The notes: generated from the sequence alone by a model not told the origin. 64,000 nucleotides of DNA from an uncultured Lachnospiraceae bacterium (GCA_910588125.1 CAJUPI010000008.1:16786-80785), one strand, 5' to 3'; shown: positions 52,644 to 61,111, numbered from the stretch's first letter. Numbers and translations: made by a program.

Positions 52644-53103
52644 ACTGTCTTACATACTCGCTTTCTGTCTTATCATATAAAAGTACCTGATTCCGATTGG
52701 CATATACCATACCAAGTTCCTCTGTGGCCACTTTATATATATAATCCAGATCCACGCTGGTATTGATCCGAGTCTCCGTCGCGTCATTCTCCGCCTTCAT
52801 TTGTTCCACACTTCTTTCCAGCTCTTCAATATGGGCGAGCCGGGTACCGATCGTAGACTGGACCTGAAGATAATTCACACAAATCACAAGAACACAAAAT
52901 GCTGCCATTGTAAGCAAAATGACGTAAGGAAGATTCATGTGAAGCGCTTTTTCCTGATTCCGCCAAACAATATAACTTACTACCTTCCGGCGAACTGGCT
53001 TCTGCTGATGTTTTTTTTCTTTATGAACCGGCTCCATCGCTCTCGCCGTATTGCCATAAACATACTCCGGCAAACGCGCCGAAGTTTTCTTTTTTACAGC
53101 CAT
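52621..53103 (-). CDS. ftsL: Cell division protein FtsL-like
   Basis: A 160-residue bitopic protein: a basic cytoplasmic segment of about 60 residues (HKEKKHQQKPVRRKVV), one membrane helix (LPYVILLTMAAFCVLVICV) and a leucine-heptad coiled coil (IEELERSVEQMKAENDATE), ending with TEELGMVYANRNQVLLY. This layout and place between rsmH and the FtsI-like PBP identify FtsL, whose sequence is poorly conserved. GGAGG lies 5 bases before the ATG at 53103. The cytoplasmic tail is longer than in Bacillus FtsL. Confidence 0.87.
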   Translation of the reverse strand: MAVKKKTSARLPEYVYGNTARAMEPVHKEKKHQQKPVRRKVVSYIVWRNQEKALHMNLPYVILLTMAAFCVLVICVNYLQVQSTIGTRLAHIEELERSVEQMKAENDATETRINTSVDLDYIYKVATEELGMVYANRNQVLLYDKTESEYVRQYEDIPTQ

Positions 53104-53212
53104 TTTCCTCCCCCTCTCCATTTCCAATCTTTATCTGTCTATGATATGTTTTTTATGATATTGATTTTGTTTTTATCCTTTCTGCCACTTTACCGGCTTT
53201 GGTAAATTGTTT

Positions 53213-54157
53213 TTATTTATCTTCTCTTCGTTCAAACACCCGAAGCTTAGCACTCTTTGCCCGGGGATTCTCCTCTGTCTCTTCGCGGGCCGGTACAATC
53301 GGCTTGCGCGTCACAACGATCCCTTTACTTTTCCTGCCACATACACATACCGGAAATCCTGGCGGGCATTGACAGGGTTTCTCATTTTCCCGAAAACGGT
53401 TCTTGACAATCCGGTCCTCCAGGGAATGAAAGGTAATAATGCTCAGCCTTCCTCCTGGCACCAAACGTTCAATCATCCGATCTATCGATCGCTCCAGCAC
53501 AACCAGCTCCTGATTCAGCTCAATCCGCAAAGCCTGGAATGTCCTTTTTGCCGGATGTCCGCCTGTAGCCTGCATCTTCATGGGGATCGATATCCGGATA
53601 ATCTCTACCAATTCTCCGGCAGTCTCAATCGGTTTCTGGTTTCTGGCTTTTATGATATTGGCAGCAATCCGACGGGAAAATCGCTCTTCTCCGTATTCCC
53701 ACAATATCCGGGCAAGCTCTGCCTCCTCTAAAGTATTCACCAGATCCGCTGCTGTCCTTGTAGTCCGCTGATCCATACGCATATCCAGAGGAGCTTCCGG
53801 ATCCCGATAGGTAAAACCACGGTCTGCGGTATCCAATTGATAAGAGGATACTCCCAAATCCAGATAGATCCCATCCACTTTCCCGATCCCCAGCCCGTCA
53901 AGCACCTCATCCACAGCTTCATAATTGCTCCGGACAATGATCGCCCTTTTCCCGAAAGCAGCCAAACGCTCTTTCGCCGCCCGGATTGCATCTGCATCCT
54001 GATCCATTCCGATGAGCTGTCCTTCCCCCAGATGCTTTAACACTTCCCTTGCATGGCCGCCGCCTCCCAGGGTGCCGTCTACATAAATGCCTCCGGATCG
54101 AATATTCAGGCTACCGATAGTCTCATTCAGCAATACGGATTTGTGTTCAAACATCAT
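53213..54157 (-). CDS. rsmH: 16S rRNA (cytosine1402-N4)-methyltransferase RsmH
   Basis: A 314-residue SAM-dependent methyltransferase (formerly MraW). It begins FEHKSVLLNETIGSLNI, followed by DGTLGGGGHAREVL (SAM site), DLGVSSYQLDTADRGF, LDMRMDQ, and SIITFHSLEDRIVKNRF near the end. Its ATG overlaps the mraZ stop (ATGATG/TGA), so translation is coupled. Length is standard. Confidence 0.98.
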   Translation of the reverse strand: MMFEHKSVLLNETIGSLNIRSGGIYVDGTLGGGGHAREVLKHLGEGQLIGMDQDADAIRAAKERLAAFGKRAIIVRSNYEAVDEVLDGLGIGKVDGIYLDLGVSSYQLDTADRGFTYRDPEAPLDMRMDQRTTRTAADLVNTLEEAELARILWEYGEERFSRRIAANIIKARNQKPIETAGELVEIIRISIPMKMQATGGHPAKRTFQALRIELNQELVVLERSIDRMIERLVPGGRLSIITFHSLEDRIVKNRFRENEKPCQCPPGFPVCVCGRKSKGIVVTRKPIVPAREETEENPRAKSAKLRVFERREDK

Positions 54158-54579
54158 ATGCCAAGACCTTCCATATTTTCTGCAATTTCTTCCATGTCAT
54201 CATAGGTATTGGACTGATTCCAGGCGTCTTTACTCCAAATCTCGATTCGGCTTCCTACCCCCACCAGAACGGCGTCCTTATCAATTCCGGCAAAATCACG
54301 CAGTACAGCCGGGAGCAGTATCCGCCCCTGCTTGTCCACTTCGCAGGTGGTGGCTCCTGCCAGAAAAAAGCGCGAAAACTTTCTGGCATTGGCATTGGTA
54401 AGCGGCAGGGCATGCAATTTTTCTTCCAGGGCTTTCCATTCACTATTTTCATAGACAAACAGGCAGCCATCAAGACCCTTCGTCACCACGAATTCATCTC
54501 CAAGCTGCTCCCTGAATTTTGAAGGAACGATCAACCGCCCCTTCGCGTCTACTGTGTGATTGTATTCACCCATGAACAT
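54154..54579 (-). CDS. mraZ: Transcriptional regulator MraZ
   Basis: A 141-residue protein with two AbrB-like DNA-binding halves, HTVDAKGRLIVPSKFRE and CEVDKQGRILLPAVLRD, forming ring-shaped oligomers. MraZ represses or tunes its own division/cell-wall operon. The ATG at 54579 was chosen because GGTGG lies 5 bases upstream and MFMGEYNHTVDAKGR is the usual N-terminus. The promoter and a set of 10-bp-phased repeats lie directly upstream, a complete autoregulatory module. Confidence 0.97.
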   Translation of the reverse strand: MFMGEYNHTVDAKGRLIVPSKFREQLGDEFVVTKGLDGCLFVYENSEWKALEEKLHALPLTNANARKFSRFFLAGATTCEVDKQGRILLPAVLRDFAGIDKDAVLVGVGSRIEIWSKDAWNQSNTYDDMEEIAENMEGLGI

Positions 54580-54604
54580 AAGAACCACCCGCTGCCCTAT
54601 CGAA

Positions 54605-54650
54605 CCACCTTTTTACCATTTTCCGCCACTTTAAACCACTTTCCACCACT
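54605..54650 (-). promoter_or_regulatory. MraZ operator: phased GTGG repeats
   Basis: Minus strand reads GTGGTGGAAA, GTGGTTTAAA, GTGGCGGAAA, ATGGTAAAAA, then GGTGG: four units in exact 10-base register (plus strand CCA at 54616, 54626, 54636, 54646) with a fifth one base out of phase. MraZ is known to bind such tandem boxes. They lie just downstream of the promoter at 54660-54688, in a blocking position. Confidence 0.8.
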
Positions 54651-54659
54651 TGTAGTTTT

Positions 54660-54688
54660 ATTCTAGTACAAATACAGGAAAATAGCAA
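54660..54688 (-). promoter_or_regulatory. Promoter of the mraZ division/cell-wall cluster
   Basis: Minus strand TTGCTA and TAGAAT with a 17-base spacer. Transcription should start near 54653, at the edge of the MraZ boxes. Confidence 0.8.
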
Positions 54689-54698
54689 GGATTTTTTC

Positions 54699-54729
54699 AA
54701 AAAAAAACAACTGGCATTTCTGCCAGTTG
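54699..54729 (-). terminator. Rho-independent terminator after the Spo0E-like gene
   Basis: Minus strand CAACTGGCA pairs perfectly with TGCCAGTTG around GAAA, followed by nine T residues. It separates the lgt unit from the mraZ promoter 10 bases further on. Confidence 0.92.
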
Positions 54730-54749
54730 CCTCAATATGTACTTTTCAT

Positions 54750-54905
54750 TTAGAATCCAGACGCAATATATTGTTCAATTAAGCGATCCAGATCCAGGCT
54801 ATTCTGATAGATAGCTTCGTAGTCTTCTTTCCTCTCAATACTACTGTCCAGACGTTCTCTCGCCTGTTCTATGTCCCTTACTAACTCTTCCTTTGCAATT
54901 TTCAT
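54750..54905 (-). CDS. Spo0E-like aspartyl-phosphate phosphatase (small)
   Basis: A 51-residue protein of two predicted helices: MKIAKEELVRDIEQARERLD, a short turn, and YQNSLDLDRLIEQYI. The S-x-D-L-D-x-LI-x2-Y end of the second helix matches the conserved Spo0E motif (SQELDxLI-xY type). Spo0E proteins dephosphorylate Spo0A~P and delay sporulation. AAAGGAG lies within the last codons of lgt and the ATG is one base after the lgt stop, so translation is coupled to lgt. The first helix lacks the typical I-x-LR-x-EL spacing of Bacillus Spo0E, so the assignment is likely but not certain. Confidence 0.75.
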   Translation of the reverse strand: MKIAKEELVRDIEQARERLDSSIERKEDYEAIYQNSLDLDRLIEQYIASGF

Positions 54906-54906
54906 T

Positions 54907-55782
54907 TTATGCTTCTCCTTTTAATTTCATTCCTGTCTGCCGATGCTTCCAAAATAAAACTGCACCAGCCACCAAAATCAACGTCAGTGACAATGCCTGC
55001 GACACCGGAATCCCCGTATGAAAAAAGATCAATTGATCTGTCCGCAGCCCTTCAATCCAGAATCTCCCCAATCCATAACCAAACAGGTAGATCCAGAGCA
55101 TCTCTCCGTCAAACCGCTTTCGGTGACGATACCATAGCATAAAAGCTAACACTCCAAGATTCCACACGGATTCATAAAGAAAGGTCGGATGTACCTGAAT
55201 AAATTCCACACCATTTTCCACAATCCGGTGTTCCAGGACATCCGGTGAAAGCATCCCTTCATTTACCAGCGACAACCTTATCCGCATAGCAAAGAGGCTG
55301 TCTGTATATCCGCCAAATGCCTCGCAGTTGAAGAAATTTCCCCATCTGCCAATAATCTGACCAGTCACCAGCCCCAATACTCCACTATCTGCCATGGAAA
55401 AGAATGAGATTTTCCGAATTCGCGTAAATACAATCAAAGTCAGTATTGCAGCGATCACACCTCCGTAGATTGCCAGTCCGCCGGCACGCAGATTGAAAAT
55501 CTGCAGAAGATTGTCTTTGTAATTATCCCATTGGAAAATCACATAATAAATTCTAGCGCCTATAATAGCAAAAACAATGCCATAAAGCGCAAAATCCAGA
55601 TAAACCTCCGGATCCTGTCCCCTTCGCTTTGCATCTGATTGCGCTATCCAGATACCAGCCAGCATTCCCAGGCCGATAATAATTCCGTAAAAAGCAATGC
55701 GGAATCCGAAAATGTAAAGATCATTTCTCAGATTCTGTATCGTGATGCCCAAATGCACAAAGCTGATATCCTCACTTTTCAT
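54907..55782 (-). CDS. lgt: Prolipoprotein diacylglyceryl transferase
   Basis: A 291-residue membrane enzyme that transfers diacylglycerol to the lipobox Cys of lipoproteins. Conserved parts are GGLAIYGGVIAAI, the Lgt signature GRWGNFFNCEAFGG, and HPTFLYESVWNLGV; seven hydrophobic helices are visible. Its clients in this window include the two DctP lipoproteins. Own promoter at 55812-55840; the Spo0E-like gene follows after one base. Confidence 0.97.
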   Translation of the reverse strand: MKSEDISFVHLGITIQNLRNDLYIFGFRIAFYGIIIGLGMLAGIWIAQSDAKRRGQDPEVYLDFALYGIVFAIIGARIYYVIFQWDNYKDNLLQIFNLRAGGLAIYGGVIAAILTLIVFTRIRKISFFSMADSGVLGLVTGQIIGRWGNFFNCEAFGGYTDSLFAMRIRLSLVNEGMLSPDVLEHRIVENGVEFIQVHPTFLYESVWNLGVLAFMLWYRHRKRFDGEMLWIYLFGYGLGRFWIEGLRTDQLIFFHTGIPVSQALSLTLILVAGAVLFWKHRQTGMKLKGEA

Positions 55783-55811
55783 TCCCGATATCTCCTTTCG
55801 ATGTTTTCTTT

Positions 55812-55840
55812 ATTTTACCGCCAAAATACACGAAAATCAA
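55812..55840 (-). promoter_or_regulatory. Promoter for lgt and the Spo0E-like gene
   Basis: Minus strand TTGATT and TAAAAT with a 17-base spacer, 30 bases before the lgt start. Confidence 0.65.
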
Positions 55841-55941
55841 ACATTATCGGACGACAGATTTCTCCAGGTTTTGCCATAGTTCGACAGCTCCCGATTTTGT
55901 ACATCCGGCAAGCACATCCGATTTTTGATGCATATTTGGGG

Positions 55942-55970
55942 TTTTCATTGTATCAATTCTATGCTACAAT
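55942..55970 (+). promoter_or_regulatory. Possible promoter for ychF
   Basis: TTTTCA and TACAAT with a 17-base spacer, 71 bases before ychF. The -35 is poor, so this is a tentative call. Confidence 0.4.
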
Positions 55971-56040
55971 TAATTGACCTGAAAATCAAGTGAATTTTCA
56001 CCAGATAATATACCCTCAGTGGACAAGGAAGGAAAATAAT

Positions 56041-57138
56041 ATGAAACTGGGAATTGTAGGATTGCCAAACGTTGGGAAAAGCACGCTTTTTAACTCTCTG
56101 ACCAAGGCAGGTGCCGAATCGGCCAACTATCCGTTCTGCACCATTGATCCAAATGTGGGCATTGTGGCAGTCCCTGACCACCGGCTGAAGCTGCTGGGCG
56201 AGCTGTATCACTCTAAAAAGGTGACGCCGGCCGTAATTGAATTTGTTGATATCGCCGGACTGGTAAAAGGCGCTTCCCAAGGAGAAGGGCTGGGGAATCA
56301 GTTCCTGGCCAATATCCGCGAAGTGGATGCCGTCGTTCATGTCGTACGCTGTTTTGAAGATCCCAATGTCATCCATGTGGAAGGCAGCGTGGATCCAGTT
56401 CGGGATATCGAGACGATCAATCTGGAATTGATCTTCTCTGATCTGGAAATTTTGGAGAGAAGAATTTCTAAAACCGCCCGTTCCGCCAATAATGACAAAT
56501 CCCTGGTTAAGGAATTGGCTGTACTCAAAGAACTCCAAGCACTTTTGGAAGAAGGAAAACCGGCATGTACCTATGAAAACGAAGATGACGATTTGATGGC
56601 CTTTGTGCGTTCTTTAAATCTGCTTACCTGCAAGCCCGTCATTTTCGCCGCCAATGTCGGAGAAGATGACTTGGCTGATGACGGCGCTTCCAACGCTTAT
56701 GTCTCTGCCGTCCGGGAAAACGCTGCCGGCACCGGTTCCGGCGTGTTCGTCATCAGCGCCCAAATCGAACAGGAGATTGCTGAGCTGGAGGAGGACGAAA
56801 AGCAAGAGTACCTGGAAGCCCTGGGGCTTTCAGAATCCGGACTGGACAAGCTGATCGCCGCCAGCTATGAGCTTTTAGGGCTCATCAGCTTTCTGACCTC
56901 CGGCGAGGACGAAACCCGCGCCTGGACCATCCGGACCGGAACAAAGGCACCGCAGGCCGCCGGCAAGATCCATTCTGATTTTGAACGCGGGTTTATCCGG
57001 GCTGAGGTTGTCAACTACCAGGATCTTCTGGATTGCGGTACTTATGCCAAAGCCAAAGAAAAAGGATTGGTTGGGCTGGAGGGCAAGGATTATATTGTCA
57101 AAGACGGGGATGTAATCTTGTTCCGGTTTAATGTCTGA
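56041..57138 (+). CDS. ychF: Redox-regulated ribosome-binding ATPase YchF
   Basis: A 365-residue Obg-family P-loop protein that prefers ATP. G1 GLPNVGKSTLFNSLTKAG, switch region DIAGLVKGASQGEGLGNQFL, the NxxE-type G4 region (FAANVGEDD) and the C-terminal TGS domain (RGFIRAEVVNYQDL, GKDYIVKDGDVILFRFNV) are all present. GGAAGG lies 9 bases before the ATG at 56041. It stands alone with a bidirectional terminator 81 bases downstream. YchF is linked to ribosome function and oxidative-stress response. Confidence 0.98.
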   Translation: MKLGIVGLPNVGKSTLFNSLTKAGAESANYPFCTIDPNVGIVAVPDHRLKLLGELYHSKKVTPAVIEFVDIAGLVKGASQGEGLGNQFLANIREVDAVVHVVRCFEDPNVIHVEGSVDPVRDIETINLELIFSDLEILERRISKTARSANNDKSLVKELAVLKELQALLEEGKPACTYENEDDDLMAFVRSLNLLTCKPVIFAANVGEDDLADDGASNAYVSAVRENAAGTGSGVFVISAQIEQEIAELEEDEKQEYLEALGLSESGLDKLIAASYELLGLISFLTSGEDETRAWTIRTGTKAPQAAGKIHSDFERGFIRAEVVNYQDLLDCGTYAKAKEKGLVGLEGKDYIVKDGDVILFRFNV

Positions 57139-57218
57139 TACCCTGGTAAGACGGGTTAGGGAATAAGCTAATGCCCCAATGTCATTAAGTTTAGCTCTGA
57201 GAATACTCAGCCATGGAA

Positions 57219-57262
57219 AAGGAGCGGGAGAACTGGCAGTCAGCCAGGTTTTCCCGCTCCTT
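57219..57262. terminator. Bidirectional terminator between ychF and lysA
   Basis: AAGGAGCGGGA-GAACTGGC pairs with GCCAGGTT-TTCCCGCTCCTT around AGTCA, followed by TCTTCT on the plus side and preceded by TTTCC when read on the minus strand. It suits both convergent genes. The stretch 57139-57363 holds nothing else I recognise. Confidence 0.8.
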
Positions 57263-57363
57263 CTTCTAGGGCTGAATATCCTCATGCTCAGCGTCATGTC
57301 ATGGTTCTTGTAATATTTCCTTGCTGATGTTGTCGCAAAACCACTGGGACAGGTTAAACGCAA

Positions 57364-58644
57364 TTACCCATGGATCTTCATATATTTTTCCATCATCTCA
57401 CAGCCATCCAGAGTAGCAAAATAGTCCTGGGGTGTCTCGGCCCGGCGGATTAGCTGCACACTTTGATCCTCTCTCAGCAAAAGCTCTGCCGATCGCAGCT
57501 TCCCATTGTAATTATAGCCCATGGAAAATCCATGTGCCCCTGTATCATGGATCACCAGCAAATCTCCGATCGCAATCTCCGGCAATAACCGATCCACTGC
57601 AAATTTGTCATTATTCTCGCAAAGAGAACCCACTACATCATACATATGGTCACAGGGCATATCTTCCTTTCCCATTACCGTAATATGGTGATAAGAACCG
57701 TACATCGCCGGCCTCATCAGGTTTACTGCGCAGGCATCCACCCCCACGTATTCTTTATGGGTATGCTTTTCATGAATCACCTTTGAAACCAGGCATCCAT
57801 ACGGTGCCAGCATAAACCGGCCCAGCTCCGTATAGATCGCCACATCGTCCATACCAGCCGGCACTAGCACCTCCTCGTACACGTTTCGTACGCCTTCTCC
57901 AATCTTCATAATATCATTCGGCTCCTGATCCGGATGGTAAGCCACACCGATCCCACCGGACAGGTTAATAAAACCGATATGAACTCCCATCTCTTCTTTC
58001 AGCCGTACTGCCACCTCAAAAAGCACCTTGGCTAGCATCGGATAATATTCGTTCGTTACGGTATTGCTTGCCAGAAATGCATGAATACCGAATTCCTTTG
58101 CCCCTTTTGATTTCAGGATGCCAAACGCCTCAAATAACTGCTCTGTCGTCATGCCATATTTGGCATCGCCCGGATTGTCCATAATGCTATTGCTGATTTG
58201 GAATAATCCTCCTGGATTATAGCGGCAGCTGATTGTCTCCGGTATATATCCCAGTTCCCGCTCTACACAGGCAATATGGGTGATATCATCCAGATTGATA
58301 ATTGCTCCCAAATCGTTTGCCTGTTTGAATTCGCCCTCCGGGGTATCATTAGAGGAAAACATAATCTCGTGGCCAGATAACCCCACACTGTCTGACAGCA
58401 TTAATTCCGTGGCGGAAGAACAGTCCGTACCACAGCCGCATTCCTTTAGGATCTTTAAAATATAAGGATTGGGAGTCGCTTTCACCGCGAAATATTCCCG
58501 ATAACCTTTGTTCCAGGCAAATGCCTCCCGAAGCCTTTTGGCATTCTCGCGAATCCCTTTCTCGTCATACAAATGAAAAGGAGTCGGATACTGCCTTACC
58601 ATCTCCTCAAGTTGCTCTTTTGTCACAAATGTCTTCTTCTCCAC
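57364..58644 (-). CDS. lysA: Diaminopimelate decarboxylase
   Basis: A 426-residue PLP enzyme of the alanine-racemase-fold decarboxylase family, converting meso-DAP to lysine. The PLP lysine is in YFAVKATPNPYILKIL; GFINLSGGIGVAYHPDQ supplies the phosphate-binding glycines; the second-domain Cys/Asp region is VVGSLCENNDKFAVDR. Substrate assignment to DAP is by similarity; the spacing is slightly unusual (FQISNSIMDNPGDAKYGMT insert region), so a related amino-acid decarboxylase is a small possibility. pyk lies 38 bases upstream on the same strand. Confidence 0.87.
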   Translation of the reverse strand: MEKKTFVTKEQLEEMVRQYPTPFHLYDEKGIRENAKRLREAFAWNKGYREYFAVKATPNPYILKILKECGCGTDCSSATELMLSDSVGLSGHEIMFSSNDTPEGEFKQANDLGAIINLDDITHIACVERELGYIPETISCRYNPGGLFQISNSIMDNPGDAKYGMTTEQLFEAFGILKSKGAKEFGIHAFLASNTVTNEYYPMLAKVLFEVAVRLKEEMGVHIGFINLSGGIGVAYHPDQEPNDIMKIGEGVRNVYEEVLVPAGMDDVAIYTELGRFMLAPYGCLVSKVIHEKHTHKEYVGVDACAVNLMRPAMYGSYHHITVMGKEDMPCDHMYDVVGSLCENNDKFAVDRLLPEIAIGDLLVIHDTGAHGFSMGYNYNGKLRSAELLLREDQSVQLIRRAETPQDYFATLDGCEMMEKYMKIHG

Positions 58645-58682
58645 GTCAGTCTTTCTCCTCTGTGTTCATGTTTGATGTCACC

Positions 58683-60119
58683 TTAATCCACCTCAATAAC
58701 CCGCATAATATTTGTATGGGTTGCCGGCCGGTTGCGGCTAATCCGATTCACAACACCGGCTGTCACCACTACCACATCGCCATCCTCGATCACACCCTTT
58801 TCCTTTAAAAGATCCAGGGAAGATTCAATCAACACATCGGTAGATTCCGCCCGCTTTGCCTGGAACGGCTTCACCCCCCAGTAAATCTGCATCTGACGTA
58901 CAGCCGTCGCGCTGGGTGACAACCCAATCACCGGCACGCTTGGCCTCCACTTGGAAAGCTGACGGGTAGTATATCCGGTAATACTGGGTGCAATAATCAC
59001 TTTAGCATTCAAATCAAAAGCCGTAGATACCGACGAATAACAAACAGCATTAGAGATATTCGCCTTATCCTCCTCGGACACTCTCCTCTGACGATAGGCC
59101 GCCATATCCAGATATTTCTCAGATGCCTCGCAGATCTGCACCATCATTCGAAGGGCCTCCACCGGATATTTTCCGGCGGCCGTCTCCCCGGATAGCATCA
59201 CTACATCCGTACCATCATAAACCGCATTGGCGACATCCGTCACCTCTGCCCGGGTCGGGCGGGGATTGCGGATCATGGAATCCAGCATCTGCGTTGCCGT
59301 AATTACAGTTTTACCAGCCATATTGCATTTCCGGATAATCTTTTTCTGGATATGGGGTACTCGTTCCGCCGGAATCTCTACTCCCAGATCTCCCCGGGCC
59401 ACCATAATTCCATCGCTAATGGCAATGATAGCGTCAAGATTCTCCAGTCCTTCTGCATTCTCAATTTTGGATATCACCTGCATAGGAGAACCGTTTTCCG
59501 CCAAAATCTCTTTTATTTCTTTTACAGCCTCCGGAGTCCGCACAAAGGACGCCGCAATAAAATCAAATCCCTGCTCAATCCCGAACCGGATATCCTCTTT
59601 ATCCTTGTCTGTCAGCGCAGGCAGCTTAATCTTGACATTGGGTACATTGACCCCTTTTCGCTGGCCCAGCTCACCGCCGTTGATCACTGTGCAGACGATA
59701 TCCGTACCCTCTACCTGCTGCACCTCCAGCTCAATCAAGCCATCATCGATCAGGATCCGGTTCCCCGGCACTACATCCTCATTCAGCCCGTCATAATTGA
59801 TATGGCCAACCTTATCGTCACCCACAAGCTCCCGGGTCGTCAACGTGTACTTCTGGCCTTCCACAAGAAGCACTTTATTGCCATCCTTTAAAAGTCCGGT
59901 CCTTATCTCCGGCCCTTTTGTGTCCAAAAGGGCCGCCACCGGAATATCCAGCTCTTCCCGAACCGATTTTAATAAATCCAGCCTTGCTTTCTGTTCTTCA
60001 TGTGTACCGTGGGAAAAGTTGAACCGTGCTACATCCATTCCTCCCAGCACCAGTGCTTTCATCACTTCCCGGTTATCACTGTTTGGTCCCATGGTACAGA
60101 TAATCTTTGTTTTTTTCAT
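58683..60119 (-). CDS. pyk: Pyruvate kinase
   Basis: A 478-residue glycolytic enzyme making ATP and pyruvate from PEP. Motifs: KKTKIICTMGPNSDNREVMK, VARFNFSHGTHEEQKARL, the active-site IENAEGLENLDAII and MVARGDLGVEIPAERVP, and ATQMLDSMIRNPRPTRAE. It lacks the extra C-terminal PEP-synthase-like domain found in Bacillus pyruvate kinase, giving the short form seen in Lachnospiraceae and enterobacteria. GGGAGG lies 6 bases before the ATG. A perfect dyad at 60139-60153 lies just upstream. Confidence 0.98.
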   Translation of the reverse strand: MKKTKIICTMGPNSDNREVMKALVLGGMDVARFNFSHGTHEEQKARLDLLKSVREELDIPVAALLDTKGPEIRTGLLKDGNKVLLVEGQKYTLTTRELVGDDKVGHINYDGLNEDVVPGNRILIDDGLIELEVQQVEGTDIVCTVINGGELGQRKGVNVPNVKIKLPALTDKDKEDIRFGIEQGFDFIAASFVRTPEAVKEIKEILAENGSPMQVISKIENAEGLENLDAIIAISDGIMVARGDLGVEIPAERVPHIQKKIIRKCNMAGKTVITATQMLDSMIRNPRPTRAEVTDVANAVYDGTDVVMLSGETAAGKYPVEALRMMVQICEASEKYLDMAAYRQRRVSEEDKANISNAVCYSSVSTAFDLNAKVIIAPSITGYTTRQLSKWRPSVPVIGLSPSATAVRQMQIYWGVKPFQAKRAESTDVLIESSLDLLKEKGVIEDGDVVVVTAGVVNRISRNRPATHTNIMRVIEVD

Positions 60120-60138
60120 GGCTTCCTCCCTGATCTGT

Positions 60139-60153
60139 CCGGCCTTTGGCCGG
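60139..60153. other. Perfect 15-base dyad before pyk
   Basis: CCGGCC-TTT-GGCCGG, a perfect 6-bp GC-only stem 19 bases upstream of the pyk start. No T-run follows on the minus strand, so it is a 5' UTR hairpin or a protein-binding palindrome. Confidence 0.5.
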
Positions 60154-60219
60154 TAATTTTTCCTGTCTGTCCGCTGAGCTTATTTTTCCTTTCAGCCCTT
60201 TACCGGCTTATATACCGAT

Positions 60220-61077
60220 TTACTTTCCTTCTTCCTTTGTCACATGTTTATGCGTGTAAAGATGATCCTGGCAGTATTCATAATTGCCCTCGCATTTGGA
60301 ACAATAGCGAAATTCCAGCTCTGCCCCGTCTAATTCCGTCCGGCCGCAAACGGCACAGCGATGGCGGGTATTGCCTTTCGGCAAAATCTTCGTTTCCTTT
60401 TTAAAATTACTTTTCCGCCGGATTTCCTTTGGCGCATAACGTTTGTAATTCCTGGTCATTAAAAAAAAGATCAAAATATTGGCCAGAGAAACCACAAGCT
60501 CACAGCGATCGGCAGCGCTTCCGAACACAAAGCTGTAAAGATAGACGGCGCTCTCTGCCACAGCCAGCCATTTTGCCTTGACCGGCAGCACAAAAAACAG
60601 CAAAAACTGAGCATCCGGAAAATACATCGCAAAGGCAAGAAATATCGAAGAGTTCAAAAATCCCGTGGTCAGCATCCACTCCTGCTTAAAAACCACATAT
60701 CCAATCAGACACGCCAGCCCCTGTGCCAGCGCTCCCATAAGAAAAAATACATTAAACCGGAAAGAACCCCATACATTCTCCAGGGTCTGTCCCAGGCTAT
60801 GATACATAAACAAGGCAATTATCCCAAAAAACACACTGGTAAACCGGAAAGAACCAAAAGAAGGCGGAAAAATCAAAAAGGTCACCAGACGCCAAATCTG
60901 TCCGTGAAGGATCGCCCGCCCGTTCAGACAAAGGTAATTTCCATAGATGTTCCAAAACATCATGGGGTTCACCACATATACAGCCAATCCTACCGCATAT
61001 AAAATCACAATATAATACATCAGGTTAGGAATGGCATATCGGTTATATTTCCGTTCAAACTCATTAAAAAACTTCAT
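60220..61077 (-). CDS. Rhomboid-like membrane protein with C-terminal zinc ribbon
   Basis: A 285-residue protein with about six membrane helices in a rhomboid-like order: MMFWNIYGNYLCLNGRAILH, then GQIWRLVTFLIFPPS (the W-R element after the first helix), VWGSFRFNVFFLMGALAQG, and a cytosolic tail with two CxxC pairs (HRCAVCGRTELDGAE and FRYCSKCEGNYEYC). I see no GxSG serine motif or helix-6 catalytic His, so proteolytic activity is doubtful. Start at 61077 has AGGA upstream. The zinc ribbon suggests a regulatory or adaptor role. It lies between corA (35 bases upstream) and pyk and may be in one transcript with them. Confidence 0.75.
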   Translation of the reverse strand: MKFFNEFERKYNRYAIPNLMYYIVILYAVGLAVYVVNPMMFWNIYGNYLCLNGRAILHGQIWRLVTFLIFPPSFGSFRFTSVFFGIIALFMYHSLGQTLENVWGSFRFNVFFLMGALAQGLACLIGYVVFKQEWMLTTGFLNSSIFLAFAMYFPDAQFLLFFVLPVKAKWLAVAESAVYLYSFVFGSAADRCELVVSLANILIFFLMTRNYKRYAPKEIRRKSNFKKETKILPKGNTRHRCAVCGRTELDGAELEFRYCSKCEGNYEYCQDHLYTHKHVTKEEGK

Positions 61078-61111
61078 CTGCAATCCTTTCTGTCTATCCT
61101 GCTGCAAATTA

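Noticed and set aside
57139..57218. Possible insertion-sequence remnant after ychF
   Set aside because: A short stretch reads KLNDIGA on the minus strand, but there are no inverted ends or transposase motifs, so no element can be supported.
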